A stretch of DNA of 37,482 bases from CAYRHN01 sp964424115 (GCA_964424115.1 CAYRHN010000025.1:1-37482); one strand, 5' to 3'. Shown: positions 23,948-34,940, numbered from the stretch's first letter. Notes: a model not told the origin generated them from the letters alone. A program made the numbers and translations.

Positions 23948-23953
23948 ATTATA
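23948..23953 (-). promoter_or_regulatory. Probable -10 of the Clp-like operon
   Basis: TATAAT reads on the minus strand at 23953-23948, about 29 bases before GTG 23919. No clear -35 is seen at the expected spacing. Confidence 0.4.
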
Positions 23954-23999
23954 GCTAAAAATAGAGGATTCATGGGAGGTTCTCTAAGAGGGTTTATTT

Positions 24000-24040
24000 T
24001 GACAAATGTCACTTGTAGATAAATAAGATAAACTTATAAT
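24000..24040 (+). promoter_or_regulatory. Promoter region of the CBS-domain gene
   Basis: TTGTAG (24013-24018), 16 bp, TATAAT (24035-24040). Just upstream TGACA-AA-TGTCA (24000-24011) is an inverted repeat that could be an operator. Confidence 0.5.
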
Positions 24041-24091
24041 GATTGGTGTAGGTCCGATCCGTTTCCACTTTCTTTCTGGAGGTAAAAAGTC

Positions 24092-24538
24092 ATGACGACC
24101 GTCAAGCGTCTCTTAAAGACCAAAAGCGCCCAAGTATTCAGCGTGCCGCCGACCGCCACCCTGGGGGAAACGCTCAAACTGATGGCCGAGAAGAATATCG
24201 GTGCGGCTTTGATCTCCGCGGACGGCAAGCGGCTGCAGGGAATTTTCTCTGAGCGCGACCTGGCCCGCCACCTGGGCGAGTCCGGCAAGGTGGATGTCAA
24301 ACGCCCCGTCAGCGAATTGATGACCAACGTGGTCTATATTGTCGGTCCGGACAACTCGGTGGAGGAGTGCATGGCGCTGATGACCGAGAAGCGCATCCGC
24401 CATCTGCCGGTGGTGGCCGACGGCGAGATGAAGGGCATGGTCTCGATCGGCGATGTGGTCAAGCTGCTGGTGGAGGATAAGGATATCACCATCAAGAGTC
24501 TGGAGAACTTCATCCTCGCCCGCGATCTGAACACCTGA
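24092..24538 (+). CDS. CBS-domain pair protein
   Basis: A 148-residue cytoplasmic protein made of two CBS motifs (about 10-65 and 78-130) and nothing else. Typical features are present: GAALISADGKRLQGIFSERD in the first and RIRHLPVVADGEMKGMVSIGD in the second. Such stand-alone pairs form a Bateman module and bind adenine nucleotides or S-adenosylmethionine; the ligand here cannot be told from sequence. GGAGGT precedes ATG 24092 by 9 bases. It is divergent from the Clp-like operon and transcribed alone. Confidence 0.92.
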   Translation: MTTVKRLLKTKSAQVFSVPPTATLGETLKLMAEKNIGAALISADGKRLQGIFSERDLARHLGESGKVDVKRPVSELMTNVVYIVGPDNSVEECMALMTEKRIRHLPVVADGEMKGMVSIGDVVKLLVEDKDITIKSLENFILARDLNT

Positions 24539-24597
24539 TCCATTTTCTATGCCCCCCGCCCGCGCGGGTGTGAGGGTGGGGGATGGGCGCTGTTCCG

Positions 24598-24625
24598 GTC
24601 TGCTCCAGGTATACCTGGAGCAGAC
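24598..24625. promoter_or_regulatory. Perfect 28-bp palindrome downstream of the CBS gene
   Basis: GTCTGCTCCAGGTA is followed immediately by its exact complement, ending at 24625, with CCGG on both sides (one extra G on the right). It lies 24 bases before the -35 of the next gene. It may be an operator for a dimeric regulator or a terminator without a T-tract. Confidence 0.55.
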
Positions 24626-24648
24626 CCGGATCAATAGCCAAAAACATA

Positions 24649-24677
24649 TTGTCCTTCTCCCTTATTCAAGTTACAAT
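24649..24677 (+). promoter_or_regulatory. Promoter of the 24712 gene
   Basis: TTGTCC (24649-24654), 17 bp, TACAAT (24672-24677). The start codon follows 34 bases later. Confidence 0.6.
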
Positions 24678-24711
24678 AAGGGTAGTTCCGTCTATTGGGA
24701 AAGGACATATC

Positions 24712-25668
24712 ATGAGCAACACCCAACCTCCGCAAGGCAATTATCCTCCACAGCCAGGGGGCTATCCCCCTACCGGTCAGCAGCCTGGCGGGTATCCCCC
24801 CGCTGGACAGCAGCCGCAAGGCTATCCACCCTATCCGCCGCAGCAATACGGCGGTTACCCTCCTTACTACCCGCCTCAGCCGCCCAAGAAGGGCGCCAAT
24901 GTCCCGGCCATCATCGCCGGGGTGATCGCCGTCCTGGCGGTCGGCGCGCTGGTGGTGGTGCTGGCCGTTCCGTCGGTGCGCAATTCCATCTTCCCACCTG
25001 CCGCCACGGCCACCGCCGTCCCCCTGCCGACCCAGGCACCCAAGCCGACCCAGGCACCCAAGCCGACTGCCATTCCCACCAAGGCGCCTATCCCAACCGC
25101 CAAACCGCTGCCCACGCCCACCATGCAAGCCGGCAACCTGGACTATTCGCAGGTGGGTTTCACTATGGGGGTCCTCCCAACCGGGTTTGAGGTGCTGACA
25201 GAAGACGAAGCCGCCGCGATGGGCCTGGATGTGAGCAGCTTCGCCTCGGCGATCAGCAGCTTCACCGATGCGCCGGTGCAGTCCGTCTCGGTGGGGTTGA
25301 ACACCGACCCGAACGCTTTCCAGATCACGGTCTCGGTGGTGGCGGCTCCGCTCACCTCCAGCGAGCAGGCCATCTTTGACCAAGGGATCAGCGACCCGCA
25401 GGCTGCTGCGGATGCCTTTGCCCAGGGGATGGGCACGGGCGCCTCGGCCTGGGTGCTGGATGGCGTCTCGGTGGGCGATACCTCCCTGGCGCTGGGCCTT
25501 TCGATGACCTCCAGCGGCGTTTCGATGGGCGGCGAGGTGGTCGTCTTCCGCCGCGGCGAGGCGCTGAACATGGTCATCTATATGTACCTGGAAGGCGCCA
25601 ATCAACAGGTGACTGCTGAGACCCTGGCCGACGCGATCGATTACCAGATCCAGCAGATCCAAAAATAA
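24712..25668 (+). CDS. Membrane protein with YPP-repeat cytoplasmic tail and unknown external domain
   Basis: A 318-residue protein; AAGGA precedes ATG 24712 by 7 bases, while an in-frame upstream start has no such site. Residues 1-60 are a low-complexity tail of GYPPxGQQP-type units, probably disordered. One membrane helix follows (about 64-87, IIAGVIAVLAVGALVVVLAV), then a Pro/Thr/Lys linker (about 96-137, QAPKPTQAPKPTA). The external domain (about 140-318) is not a family I recognise. It is clearly related to the whole mature part of the next protein: both have a DExAAxMGLDxSSF start, a NAFQ(I/V) strand, an SSGV...GE(V/L)V(V/I)xRRG block and end in AIQK or QIQK. The two genes are 54 bp apart and look like a tandem duplication with different membrane anchors. 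Confidence 0.75.
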   Translation: MSNTQPPQGNYPPQPGGYPPTGQQPGGYPPAGQQPQGYPPYPPQQYGGYPPYYPPQPPKKGANVPAIIAGVIAVLAVGALVVVLAVPSVRNSIFPPAATATAVPLPTQAPKPTQAPKPTAIPTKAPIPTAKPLPTPTMQAGNLDYSQVGFTMGVLPTGFEVLTEDEAAAMGLDVSSFASAISSFTDAPVQSVSVGLNTDPNAFQITVSVVAAPLTSSEQAIFDQGISDPQAAADAFAQGMGTGASAWVLDGVSVGDTSLALGLSMTSSGVSMGGEVVVFRRGEALNMVIYMYLEGANQQVTAETLADAIDYQIQQIQK

Positions 25669-25722
25669 TTGTCATTATCAGCTTCCAGGCTGATGAACAT
25701 CATTCCATTTAGGAGAGAGATA

Positions 25723-26355
25723 ATGAAGACCCTTTACCGTACGTTAGTTGTTTTCCTGGTTTTGTCGTTTGCCCTTTCGGCCTGCGGCGGAACCCCCACC
25801 GAAGCCCCCAAGAAGGTCTATACCGCTGCTGATTTCAAGGGTGTGACCCTCACCGCTGCCGACTTCGCCGAAGGCTTTGATATGCTGAGCCCTGAGGACG
25901 CCGCTAATATGGGCCTCGACCTGTCCAGCTTCGAATCTTCCATGTCTGCCTTCACCAAGGCCGATGTGGTCAACACCGTGGTGGCGATGAACCAGAACAT
26001 GGACGCCTTCCAGGTGGCGGTGGCCTTCGTGCTGGCCCCGATGACCGCGGATGAGATCACCGGTTTCGACAAGGAATTGAGCAATCCTGAGAACGCCAAG
26101 ACCCAATTTGCCTCTGGTCTGGGCGGCCAGGCCGAATTCCTGACCGGCGCGGACAAGATCGGCGACAAGTCGATCGGCTTCGACCTGACCATGGACTCCA
26201 GCGGCGTGACCCTGCGCGGGGAACTGGTCATCTCCCGCCGCGGCGTGGCCCTGCAGATGGTCGTCCTGCTCTGGCTGGACGGCGCCACCAAGCAGGTCAG
26301 CGCGGTGGATCTGGCCAACAAGATCGACGCCCAGTTCGCGGCCATCCAGAAGTAA
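25723..26355 (+). CDS. Lipoprotein sharing the unknown domain of the 24712 protein
   Basis: A 210-residue lipoprotein. ATG 25723 is preceded by AGGAG at 7 bases. The signal peptide ends in a lipobox (LSACGG, Cys about 20), followed by a short Thr/Pro linker. The remaining 170 residues align throughout with residues 145-318 of the preceding protein, including PEDAANMGLDLSSFE, SSGVTLRGELVISRRG and the ending AAIQK. The hydrophobic, regular strands suggest a compact alpha/beta domain, perhaps of a substrate-binding or sensing kind; no function can be given. Two convergent terminator hairpins follow. Confidence 0.75.
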   Translation: MKTLYRTLVVFLVLSFALSACGGTPTEAPKKVYTAADFKGVTLTAADFAEGFDMLSPEDAANMGLDLSSFESSMSAFTKADVVNTVVAMNQNMDAFQVAVAFVLAPMTADEITGFDKELSNPENAKTQFASGLGGQAEFLTGADKIGDKSIGFDLTMDSSGVTLRGELVISRRGVALQMVVLLWLDGATKQVSAVDLANKIDAQFAAIQK

Positions 26356-26361
26356 TTAAAT

Positions 26362-26398
26362 AAAAAGGTGGGCTTGCCGCTTTGCGGCAAACCCACCT
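26362..26398 (-). terminator. Terminator of gmd
   Basis: Stem AGGTGGG/CCCACCT enclosing TTGCCGC/GCGGCAA with one mismatch, loop TTT. The five A's at 26362-26366 form the T-tract on the minus strand. Confidence 0.75.
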
Positions 26399-26405
26399 CC
26401 ATCTT

Positions 26406-26449
26406 ACAGGAGGTTGTTTGCACGCTTTGCAAACAACCTCCTGTTGTTA
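26406..26449 (+). terminator. Terminator of the lipoprotein gene
   Basis: A perfect 16-bp stem (ACAGGAGGTTGTTTGC, 26406-26421, with 26429-26444) and a 7-base loop, followed by TGTTAATTT. It contains the anti-Shine-Dalgarno-like AACCTCC, but only as part of the stem. Confidence 0.65.
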
Positions 26450-26452
26450 ATT

Positions 26453-27520
26453 TCAACGTTCCATGGAAATGGTCTGGTGTTCCCAGCGGTGCCAGCCGCC
26501 GAAGCGCGTCTCCAGGATCTTCTTGCCTTCGCCGGGGGAATCCAGCCCGATCAGCTCCATGTCGGCGTCCACCATGATGCGCGCCAGTTCCTTGAAGTGT
26601 ACCCTGGGCGACCAGCCCAGCACATCGCGGGAGCGGGAGGGATCGGCGAGCAAATAGTCCACCTCGGTGGGGCGGAAGTAGCGCGGATCGATGCGCACGT
26701 AATCTTCCCAATTCAGGCCGACGTAGCTGAAGGTCTCCTGCAGAAATTCGCGCACGGAGTGCGATTCGCCGGTGCCAATGACATAATCGGAGGGGCTGTC
26801 CTGCTGGAGGATCATCCACATGGCCTCCACATATTCCGGCGCATAGCCCCAGTCGCGCTTGGCGTCCAGGTTGCCCAGGTAGAGGTGGCTCTGTTGCCCG
26901 GCTTTGATGGCGGCCAGGGCGCGGGTGATCTTGCGGGTGACGAAGGTCTCGCCGCGGCGGGGGGATTCGTGGTTGAAGAGGATGCCGTTGGTGGCAAAGA
27001 GGTTGTAGCCCTCGCGGTAGTTGCGGGTCACCCAATAGGCGTAAACTTTGGCCGCGGCATACGGACTGCGCGGCTCGAAGGGGGTAGCTTCGTTCTGCGG
27101 GGGTTTGGCTGCGCCGAACATCTCGGAGGAGGAAGCCTGGTAGAAGCGGGTCTTGATCCCGCTTTTGCGCACGGCTTCCAGGATGCGGATGGTGCCCAGG
27201 CCGGTGATATCGCCGGTGTATTCGGGCATGTCGAAGCTGACGCGCACGTGGCTTTGCGCCGCCAGGTGATAGATCTCGTCCGGGCGGATGTTGTAGATGA
27301 TGTCCACCAAAGTCTCGGTGGCGGAGATGTCGCCGTAGTGCAGAGAAAGCCGCTGGCCGTTCTCGTTGTGGGGGTCCTTGTAGATGTGGTCGATGCGGCG
27401 GGTGTTAAAGGTGCTGGCGCGGCGGATGATGCCGTGCACTTCGTAGCCCTTAGAGAGCAGCAGTTCCGCCAGGTACGAGCCGTCCTGGCCGGTAATTCCG
27501 GTGATTAACGCTTTTTTCAA
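26453..27520 (-). CDS. gmd: GDP-mannose 4,6-dehydratase
   Basis: A 355-residue short-chain dehydrogenase that converts GDP-D-mannose to GDP-4-keto-6-deoxy-D-mannose, the precursor of GDP-fucose, GDP-rhamnose and related sugars of the cell surface. The NAD(P)-binding motif TGITGQDGSYL (residues 7-17), RRASTFNTRRIDH, the catalytic region SSSEMFG with YAAAK (Tyr and Lys), and NHESPRRGETFVTRKI are all typical; length is normal. The usual Thr in the catalytic TSE motif is Ser here. The start is TTG 27520, with AAAGGAG 7 bases upstream. A TATGAT at 27562-27557 may be its -10. No partner sugar genes adjoin it. Confidence 0.95.
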   Translation of the reverse strand: MKKALITGITGQDGSYLAELLLSKGYEVHGIIRRASTFNTRRIDHIYKDPHNENGQRLSLHYGDISATETLVDIIYNIRPDEIYHLAAQSHVRVSFDMPEYTGDITGLGTIRILEAVRKSGIKTRFYQASSSEMFGAAKPPQNEATPFEPRSPYAAAKVYAYWVTRNYREGYNLFATNGILFNHESPRRGETFVTRKITRALAAIKAGQQSHLYLGNLDAKRDWGYAPEYVEAMWMILQQDSPSDYVIGTGESHSVREFLQETFSYVGLNWEDYVRIDPRYFRPTEVDYLLADPSRSRDVLGWSPRVHFKELARIMVDADMELIGLDSPGEGKKILETRFGGWHRWEHQTISMER

Positions 27521-27640
27521 GATCGTTCTCCTTTCGTTTGCAAGTGCCCCAAGTATATCATAGCTTCCAGTGGACAGCTTGCGGCTGACAGCGGGCTGCG
27601 GATGGATACTCCCTTGCCTTGCTGCGATTATATATTTCTG

Positions 27641-27699
27641 GCGGGCGCCACTCTGTTGCGTCCATGAAATTTTGATTCATCATGGCGTGGCGCCCCTAC
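27641..27699 (+). repeat. 59-bp palindromic repeat, copy 2 (GGCGCCAC family)
   Basis: It begins GCGGGCGCCACTCTGTTGCG and ends GGCGTGGCGCCCCTAC, matching the reverse of 13889-13947 at most positions in its ends and in TGATTCA. Confidence 0.7.
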
Positions 27700-27729
27700 A
27701 ATACCAAAACGTCGGGGATGTTTTCGTAA

Positions 27730-27787
27730 CGGGCGCCGCTCTGCACCGGTCGTTACCCTCTAATGCACCGTGGCGCGGCGCCCCTAC
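27730..27787 (+). repeat. 58-bp palindromic repeat, copy 3 (GGCGCCAC family)
   Basis: It begins CGGGCGCCGCTCTGCACCGG and ends GGCGCGGCGCCCCTAC, sharing GTTACCCTCT with copy 1. It is 30 bp from copy 2 in the same orientation. Confidence 0.7.
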
Positions 27788-27804
27788 AAAACCCAAGGGC
27801 GTAG

Positions 27805-27870
27805 GGTGGGTTGAGGGGCGCTGCAATGCCACCTCCTCCAGCCAGGTTCCGTGCCGCCCCGAAACCCACC
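27805..27870. repeat. Large hairpin repeat (GGTGGGTT type)
   Basis: GGTGGGTT (27805-27812) and GGGGCG (27815-27820) are complementary to CGCCCC (27855-27860) and AACCCACC (27863-27870). It directly follows copy 3 of the 59-bp family. Confidence 0.55.
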
Positions 27871-27878
27871 AGATTTTG

Positions 27879-28043
27879 CCACGAAGAACACGAAGGATCA
27901 CGAAGGGAACCCTTTGTGTGTCTGGAAGTTGCCCGCCAAAGGGCACCGGACGGTTCGCTGACTGCTGCTGAAAGCCACATTTAGATGGTCAGCTATCCGC
28001 TATGAGCCATCAGCAATGAGCTATGAGCTACCATCTATCAGCT
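27879..28043. repeat. Low-complexity repeats: ACGAAG series and GCTATGAGC series
   Basis: CACGAAGAACACGAAGGATC (27879-27912) is a run of ACGAAG units; 27989-28043 is a run of AGCTATnnGC/GCTATGAGC-like units. The whole spacer 27521-28073 contains no convincing gene: it is a nest of intergenic repeats ending in the promoter below. Confidence 0.5.
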
Positions 28044-28053
28044 TGTATATTGG

Positions 28054-28062
28054 TGGTAAAAT
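28054..28062 (+). promoter_or_regulatory. Extended -10 promoter close to the start codon
   Basis: TGGTAAAAT (TGn plus TAAAAT at 28057-28062) lies 11 bases before ATG 28074; transcription would start only about 5 bases ahead of the ATG, and there is no Shine-Dalgarno. Confidence 0.5.
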
Positions 28063-28073
28063 CTAAGCTACCT

Positions 28074-29555
28074 ATGAAACCGCGTGCGTTGGTGCTCTTC
28101 TTCCGCCTGCTGGCGCTGGGATTCTTCCTGGCGGCCATCCTGGTCACCGGTCTGCAGCTGGTGCGCTACAGCCGCCTGCGCGAGACCTTCCCGCCCGGCC
28201 TGCTGGTGGCGGGCGTGCCGGTGGGTGGGCTGGACAAACAACAGGCCGCCGACCGCATCAACCAGGCTTACAGCGTCCCGGTCGAACTGCACTACGGCGA
28301 TGCGGTCATCCAGGTGCGCCCGGCTCAATTGGGTTTTGAGATCGACCTGAACGCCATGCTGGCCCAGGCCGACCTGCAGCGCATCAACCAGCCCTACTGG
28401 TACGCCTTCTGGGATTACCTGTGGAACCGCCTGCCCACCCCCGCCGCAGTGCCGCTCAGCGCGCATATTTCGGAAGACCGCCTGCGCACTTACCTGACCA
28501 AAGAGGTCGCCGCGCGCTACGACCTGCCAGCCACCGCGCCGGTGCCGCAGCCCGGCGAAACCAATTTCACCAGCGGCACGGTGGGGCGCTCGCTGGATAT
28601 TGAACGGGCGGTGATCAGCATCAAAGACGCCCTGATGTCCAACACCAGCCGCGTGGTGCGCCTCACATTCAATGAGGTGGCCCCGCCTCGCGCCGCGTTT
28701 GCCAACCTGGAGATCCTCCTGCGCCAGATCGTCCAGGTGAGCGGCTTCGACGGCACGATTGAGCTGTACTTGAAGGACCTGCAAACCGGGCAGGAGATCA
28801 GTTTTGCCCTGCGGGGCGATACCGAACTGCCCGATGGGATCGCCTTCACGGCGGCCAGCACGATCAAGATCCCTGTCATGGTCTCGGTCTTCAAACGGGT
28901 GAGCGAGAATCCCATCCCGGCCTACGTGGCCAACGGATTGGAATTGATGATCGTGCGCTCTAACAATGAGGAGACCGACAAGCTGATGCAGGCAGTGTTG
29001 GACGCCTTCTACGGCCCGCTGGAAGTGACCAGCGATATGGAGCAGCTCGGCCTGCAAAGCACTTTCCTGGCCGGGTATTTCTCCCCCGGAGCGGCGCTGC
29101 TCAAGCTGATCAGCACCCCGGCCAACCAGCGCACAGATGTCAATACCGGCCCGGATGTGTATAACCAAACCACCCCGGTGGAGATGGGCGAGCTGTTGGA
29201 GGATATCTACCGTTGCTCAAAGACCGGCGGCGGATCCTTTGCGGTGGCCTTCCCTGGCGAGATCACCCAGGCCGAGTGCCAGTTGATGGTCTCTTACCTC
29301 AGCCAGAACCAGATCGGCCTGCTCTTTGAGGCCGGCGTGCCGGAAGGGGTGCAGGTGGCACACAAGCACGGCTGGATCACCGAACTGGACGGCTACGTGC
29401 ACACGATCGGCGATGCGGGTATCATCTACACCAATGGCGGCGATTTCGTGCTGACCATTTACATGTACCACCCGGTCCAACTGGTCTTTAACCCGGCCGA
29501 GGACCTGGTCATCCGCCTCACCCGGGCGATCTACAATTATTACAATACGAAATAA
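28074..29555 (+). CDS. Membrane-anchored PG_binding_4 / class A beta-lactamase-fold protein
   Basis: A 493-residue exported protein. ATG 28074 (MKPRALVLF) is preferred to an in-frame upstream start because the promoter lies between them. A single N-terminal helix (about 8-28) anchors it. Residues about 38-130 resemble the putative peptidoglycan-binding domain found in VanW/YoaR-type and L,D-transpeptidase proteins (GVPVGGLDKQQAADRIN). The second half (about 225-493) has the fold signature of class A beta-lactamases: STIK at 262-265, SNN at 296-298 and KHG at 431-433, where enzymes normally have SxxK, SDN and KTG. I see no omega-loop Glu equivalent (ExxLN), so it is more likely a D,D-peptidase or a cell-wall-binding relative than a resistance enzyme. 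Confidence 0.8.
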   Translation: MKPRALVLFFRLLALGFFLAAILVTGLQLVRYSRLRETFPPGLLVAGVPVGGLDKQQAADRINQAYSVPVELHYGDAVIQVRPAQLGFEIDLNAMLAQADLQRINQPYWYAFWDYLWNRLPTPAAVPLSAHISEDRLRTYLTKEVAARYDLPATAPVPQPGETNFTSGTVGRSLDIERAVISIKDALMSNTSRVVRLTFNEVAPPRAAFANLEILLRQIVQVSGFDGTIELYLKDLQTGQEISFALRGDTELPDGIAFTAASTIKIPVMVSVFKRVSENPIPAYVANGLELMIVRSNNEETDKLMQAVLDAFYGPLEVTSDMEQLGLQSTFLAGYFSPGAALLKLISTPANQRTDVNTGPDVYNQTTPVEMGELLEDIYRCSKTGGGSFAVAFPGEITQAECQLMVSYLSQNQIGLLFEAGVPEGVQVAHKHGWITELDGYVHTIGDAGIIYTNGGDFVLTIYMYHPVQLVFNPAEDLVIRLTRAIYNYYNTK

Positions 29556-29564
29556 TGCCCCACC

Positions 29565-29648
29565 GTCATCCTGAGCCGCGCGTAGCGCAGGCGAAGGATC
29601 TGATTCTGGCACCGATAGATACTTCGCCGCTGTGCGGCTGAGTATGTC
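29565..29648. repeat. 84-bp imperfect palindrome of the GTCATCCTGAG family
   Basis: It starts GTCATCCTGAGCCGC and ends GCGGCTGAGTATGTC, its near-complement, with GCGAAGGATCT/AGATACTTCGC inside. The shorter segment at 19079 belongs to the same family. It begins 9 bases after the preceding gene. Confidence 0.65.
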
Positions 29649-29672
29649 GAATATGGCAATCCCAATAGATTC

Positions 29673-29681
29673 TGTTATAAT
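29673..29681 (+). promoter_or_regulatory. rpoB promoter P1 (extended -10)
   Basis: TGTTATAAT (TGn plus TATAAT 29676-29681). No good -35; weaker than P2. Confidence 0.45.
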
Positions 29682-29732
29682 GTAGAAAAATTTGTGGGTA
29701 TACTCAATTTTCCAATCCAATCTTAAAATATC

Positions 29733-29761
29733 TTGCAATTCAAGCAATCGCTTGTTATAAT
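29733..29761 (+). promoter_or_regulatory. rpoB promoter P2
   Basis: TTGCAA (29733-29738), 17 bp, TATAAT (29756-29761) with TGT before it, an extended -10. About 55 bases of leader precede the rpoB start. Confidence 0.7.
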
Positions 29762-29823
29762 CAACGGTTGCTGTTAATTAGCAGGAATGTCTGTGTTAAC
29801 CCGGGTCACTTTAGGAGATGTAA

Positions 29824-33750
<3,927 letters not shown>

Positions 33751-33791
33751 AGCCAGTGGGGAGGGGCTGAAAATTGAGTCAGGTGACTTGC

Positions 33792-33820
33792 TTGACGCTC
33801 CTCCCCCCTCATGATATAAT
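33792..33820 (+). promoter_or_regulatory. Strong promoter of the rpsL-rpsG-fusA-tuf operon
   Basis: TTGACG (33792-33797), 17 bp, TATAAT (33815-33820) preceded by TGA, so an extended -10 as well. Just upstream GGGGAGG (33758-33764) can pair with CCTCCCC (33800-33806), perhaps ending rpoB transcripts. The leader to rpsL is about 157 bases. Confidence 0.75.
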
Positions 33821-33857
33821 CTTCCCCCGTTGCCCCTCACACTGAGGTGGCATACCC

Positions 33858-33902
33858 ATGAGTGCAAACCCCGGCTGCGGGAACGGCGGCCGATCAGTTT
33901 GA
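33858..33902 (+). CDS. Possible 14-residue leader ORF of the str operon
   Basis: ATG 33858 encodes MSANPGCGNGGRSV and stops at 33902. GAGGTG (33844-33849) lies 8 bases upstream. It sits between the promoter and rpsL, where a leader ORF could affect operon expression, but it is short and unproven. Confidence 0.25.
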   Translation: MSANPGCGNGGRSV

Positions 33903-33983
33903 AAAATGTAGCAAACATTTGCAAGACCTTGTAATAAAGATCGTAATTCGAACCATTTTTCAGTCCTTTTGGAGGCAAGAGCA

Positions 33984-34424
33984 GTGCCAACAATCAATCA
34001 ATTGATCCGCAAGGGTCGCCAGGCCAAGAAAAGCAAGAGCAAGTCTCCTGCGTTGCAATTTACCTTGAATACTATCAAACAGCGCCGCACGCGCCGTGAT
34101 GACGGCGCTCCGCAGCGCCGCGGCGTTTGCACAGTGGTCCGCACCGCAACTCCCAAGAAACCGAATTCGGCTCTGCGCAAGATCGCCCGCGTTCGTCTGA
34201 CCAACGGCATCGAAGTGACCGCTTACATCCCCGGCGAAGGCCACTCCCTGCAGGAGCACTCCGTGGTGCTCGTGCGCGGCGGCCGTGTGAAAGACCTGCC
34301 CGGTGTGCGCTATCACATTGTCCGCGGTACGCTGGATACCACCGGCGTGGCAAAACGGGCGCAAGGCCGCTCGAAGTATGGCGCCAAGACCCCCAAGCCC
34401 GAAACGGCTGCGAAGAAAAAGTAA
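33984..34424 (+). CDS. rpsL: 30S ribosomal protein S12
   Basis: A 146-residue S12 of the decoding centre. The start is GTG 33984 (giving the standard MPTINQLIRKGR), supported by GGAGG 8 bases upstream; an in-frame start at 33969 would add five unusual residues. TPKKPNSALRK and GGRVKDLPGVRYHIVRG carry the lysines that face streptomycin, apparently wild type. The region between SPALQ and GAPQRRGVC has about 15 extra residues (FTLNTIKQRRTRRDD); a similar extension occurs in S12 of some Firmicutes. First gene of the operon. Confidence 0.97.
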   Translation: MPTINQLIRKGRQAKKSKSKSPALQFTLNTIKQRRTRRDDGAPQRRGVCTVVRTATPKKPNSALRKIARVRLTNGIEVTAYIPGEGHSLQEHSVVLVRGGRVKDLPGVRYHIVRGTLDTTGVAKRAQGRSKYGAKTPKPETAAKKK

Positions 34425-34447
34425 GTAGAGACTTCAAGGAGTAAGTT

Positions 34448-34915
34448 ATGCGACGTATTAGCCCAGAAAAACGGGAAGTTGTGCCGGATGCCCGTTTCCA
34501 AAGTGTGATTATCAGCAGCTTCATCAACCGCATCATGGGACGCGGCAAGAAGAGCACCGCCACCGCCCTCGTCTACGGCGCGATGGATATCATCGCCGAG
34601 AAGACCGGCAAAAACCCCATGGAAGTGCTTGACCAGGCTGTCAAGAATGTCGGCCCCTCGATGGAAGTCCGCCCCCGCCGTGTCGGTGGCGCCACCTACC
34701 AGGTGCCTATGGATGTCCCGCCTCTGCGCCGCTTCACGCTGGCCATGCGCTGGATCATTGACTCCTCGCGCGCCCGCAGCGGCAAGTCCTTCTCTGAGAA
34801 GTTCGCCGCCGAGCTGATGGATGCAGCTGCCAACCAGGGTAGCGCCGTCCGCAAGCGCGACGAGACCCACAAGATGGCGGAGGCCAACCGGGCCTTCTCC
34901 CACTACCGAATGTAA
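34448..34915 (+). CDS. rpsG: 30S ribosomal protein S7
   Basis: A 155-residue 16S rRNA-binding assembly protein of the small-subunit head. AAGGAG lies 6 bases before ATG 34448. It has the family features MGRGKKSTA, VGGATYQVP and the C-terminal RKRDETHKMAEANRAFSHYRM. It lies 23 bp after rpsL, in the normal order. In E. coli S7 represses its own operon by binding in this spacer; here the spacer is too short for that to be obvious. Confidence 0.97.
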   Translation: MRRISPEKREVVPDARFQSVIISSFINRIMGRGKKSTATALVYGAMDIIAEKTGKNPMEVLDQAVKNVGPSMEVRPRRVGGATYQVPMDVPPLRRFTLAMRWIIDSSRARSGKSFSEKFAAELMDAAANQGSAVRKRDETHKMAEANRAFSHYRM

Positions 34916-34940
34916 AGATTTGGTATCTTCATGAAGACCG

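Noticed and set aside
27570..27971. 133-residue plus-strand ORF in the spacer after gmd
   Set aside because: It consists of repeat sequences in translation, has no Shine-Dalgarno, and ends in the ACGAAG series.
33969..33983. Longer rpsL start giving MEARA before the S12 sequence
   Set aside because: The GGAGG site is overlapped by this start, whereas GTG 33984 gives the usual S12 N-terminus at normal spacing.
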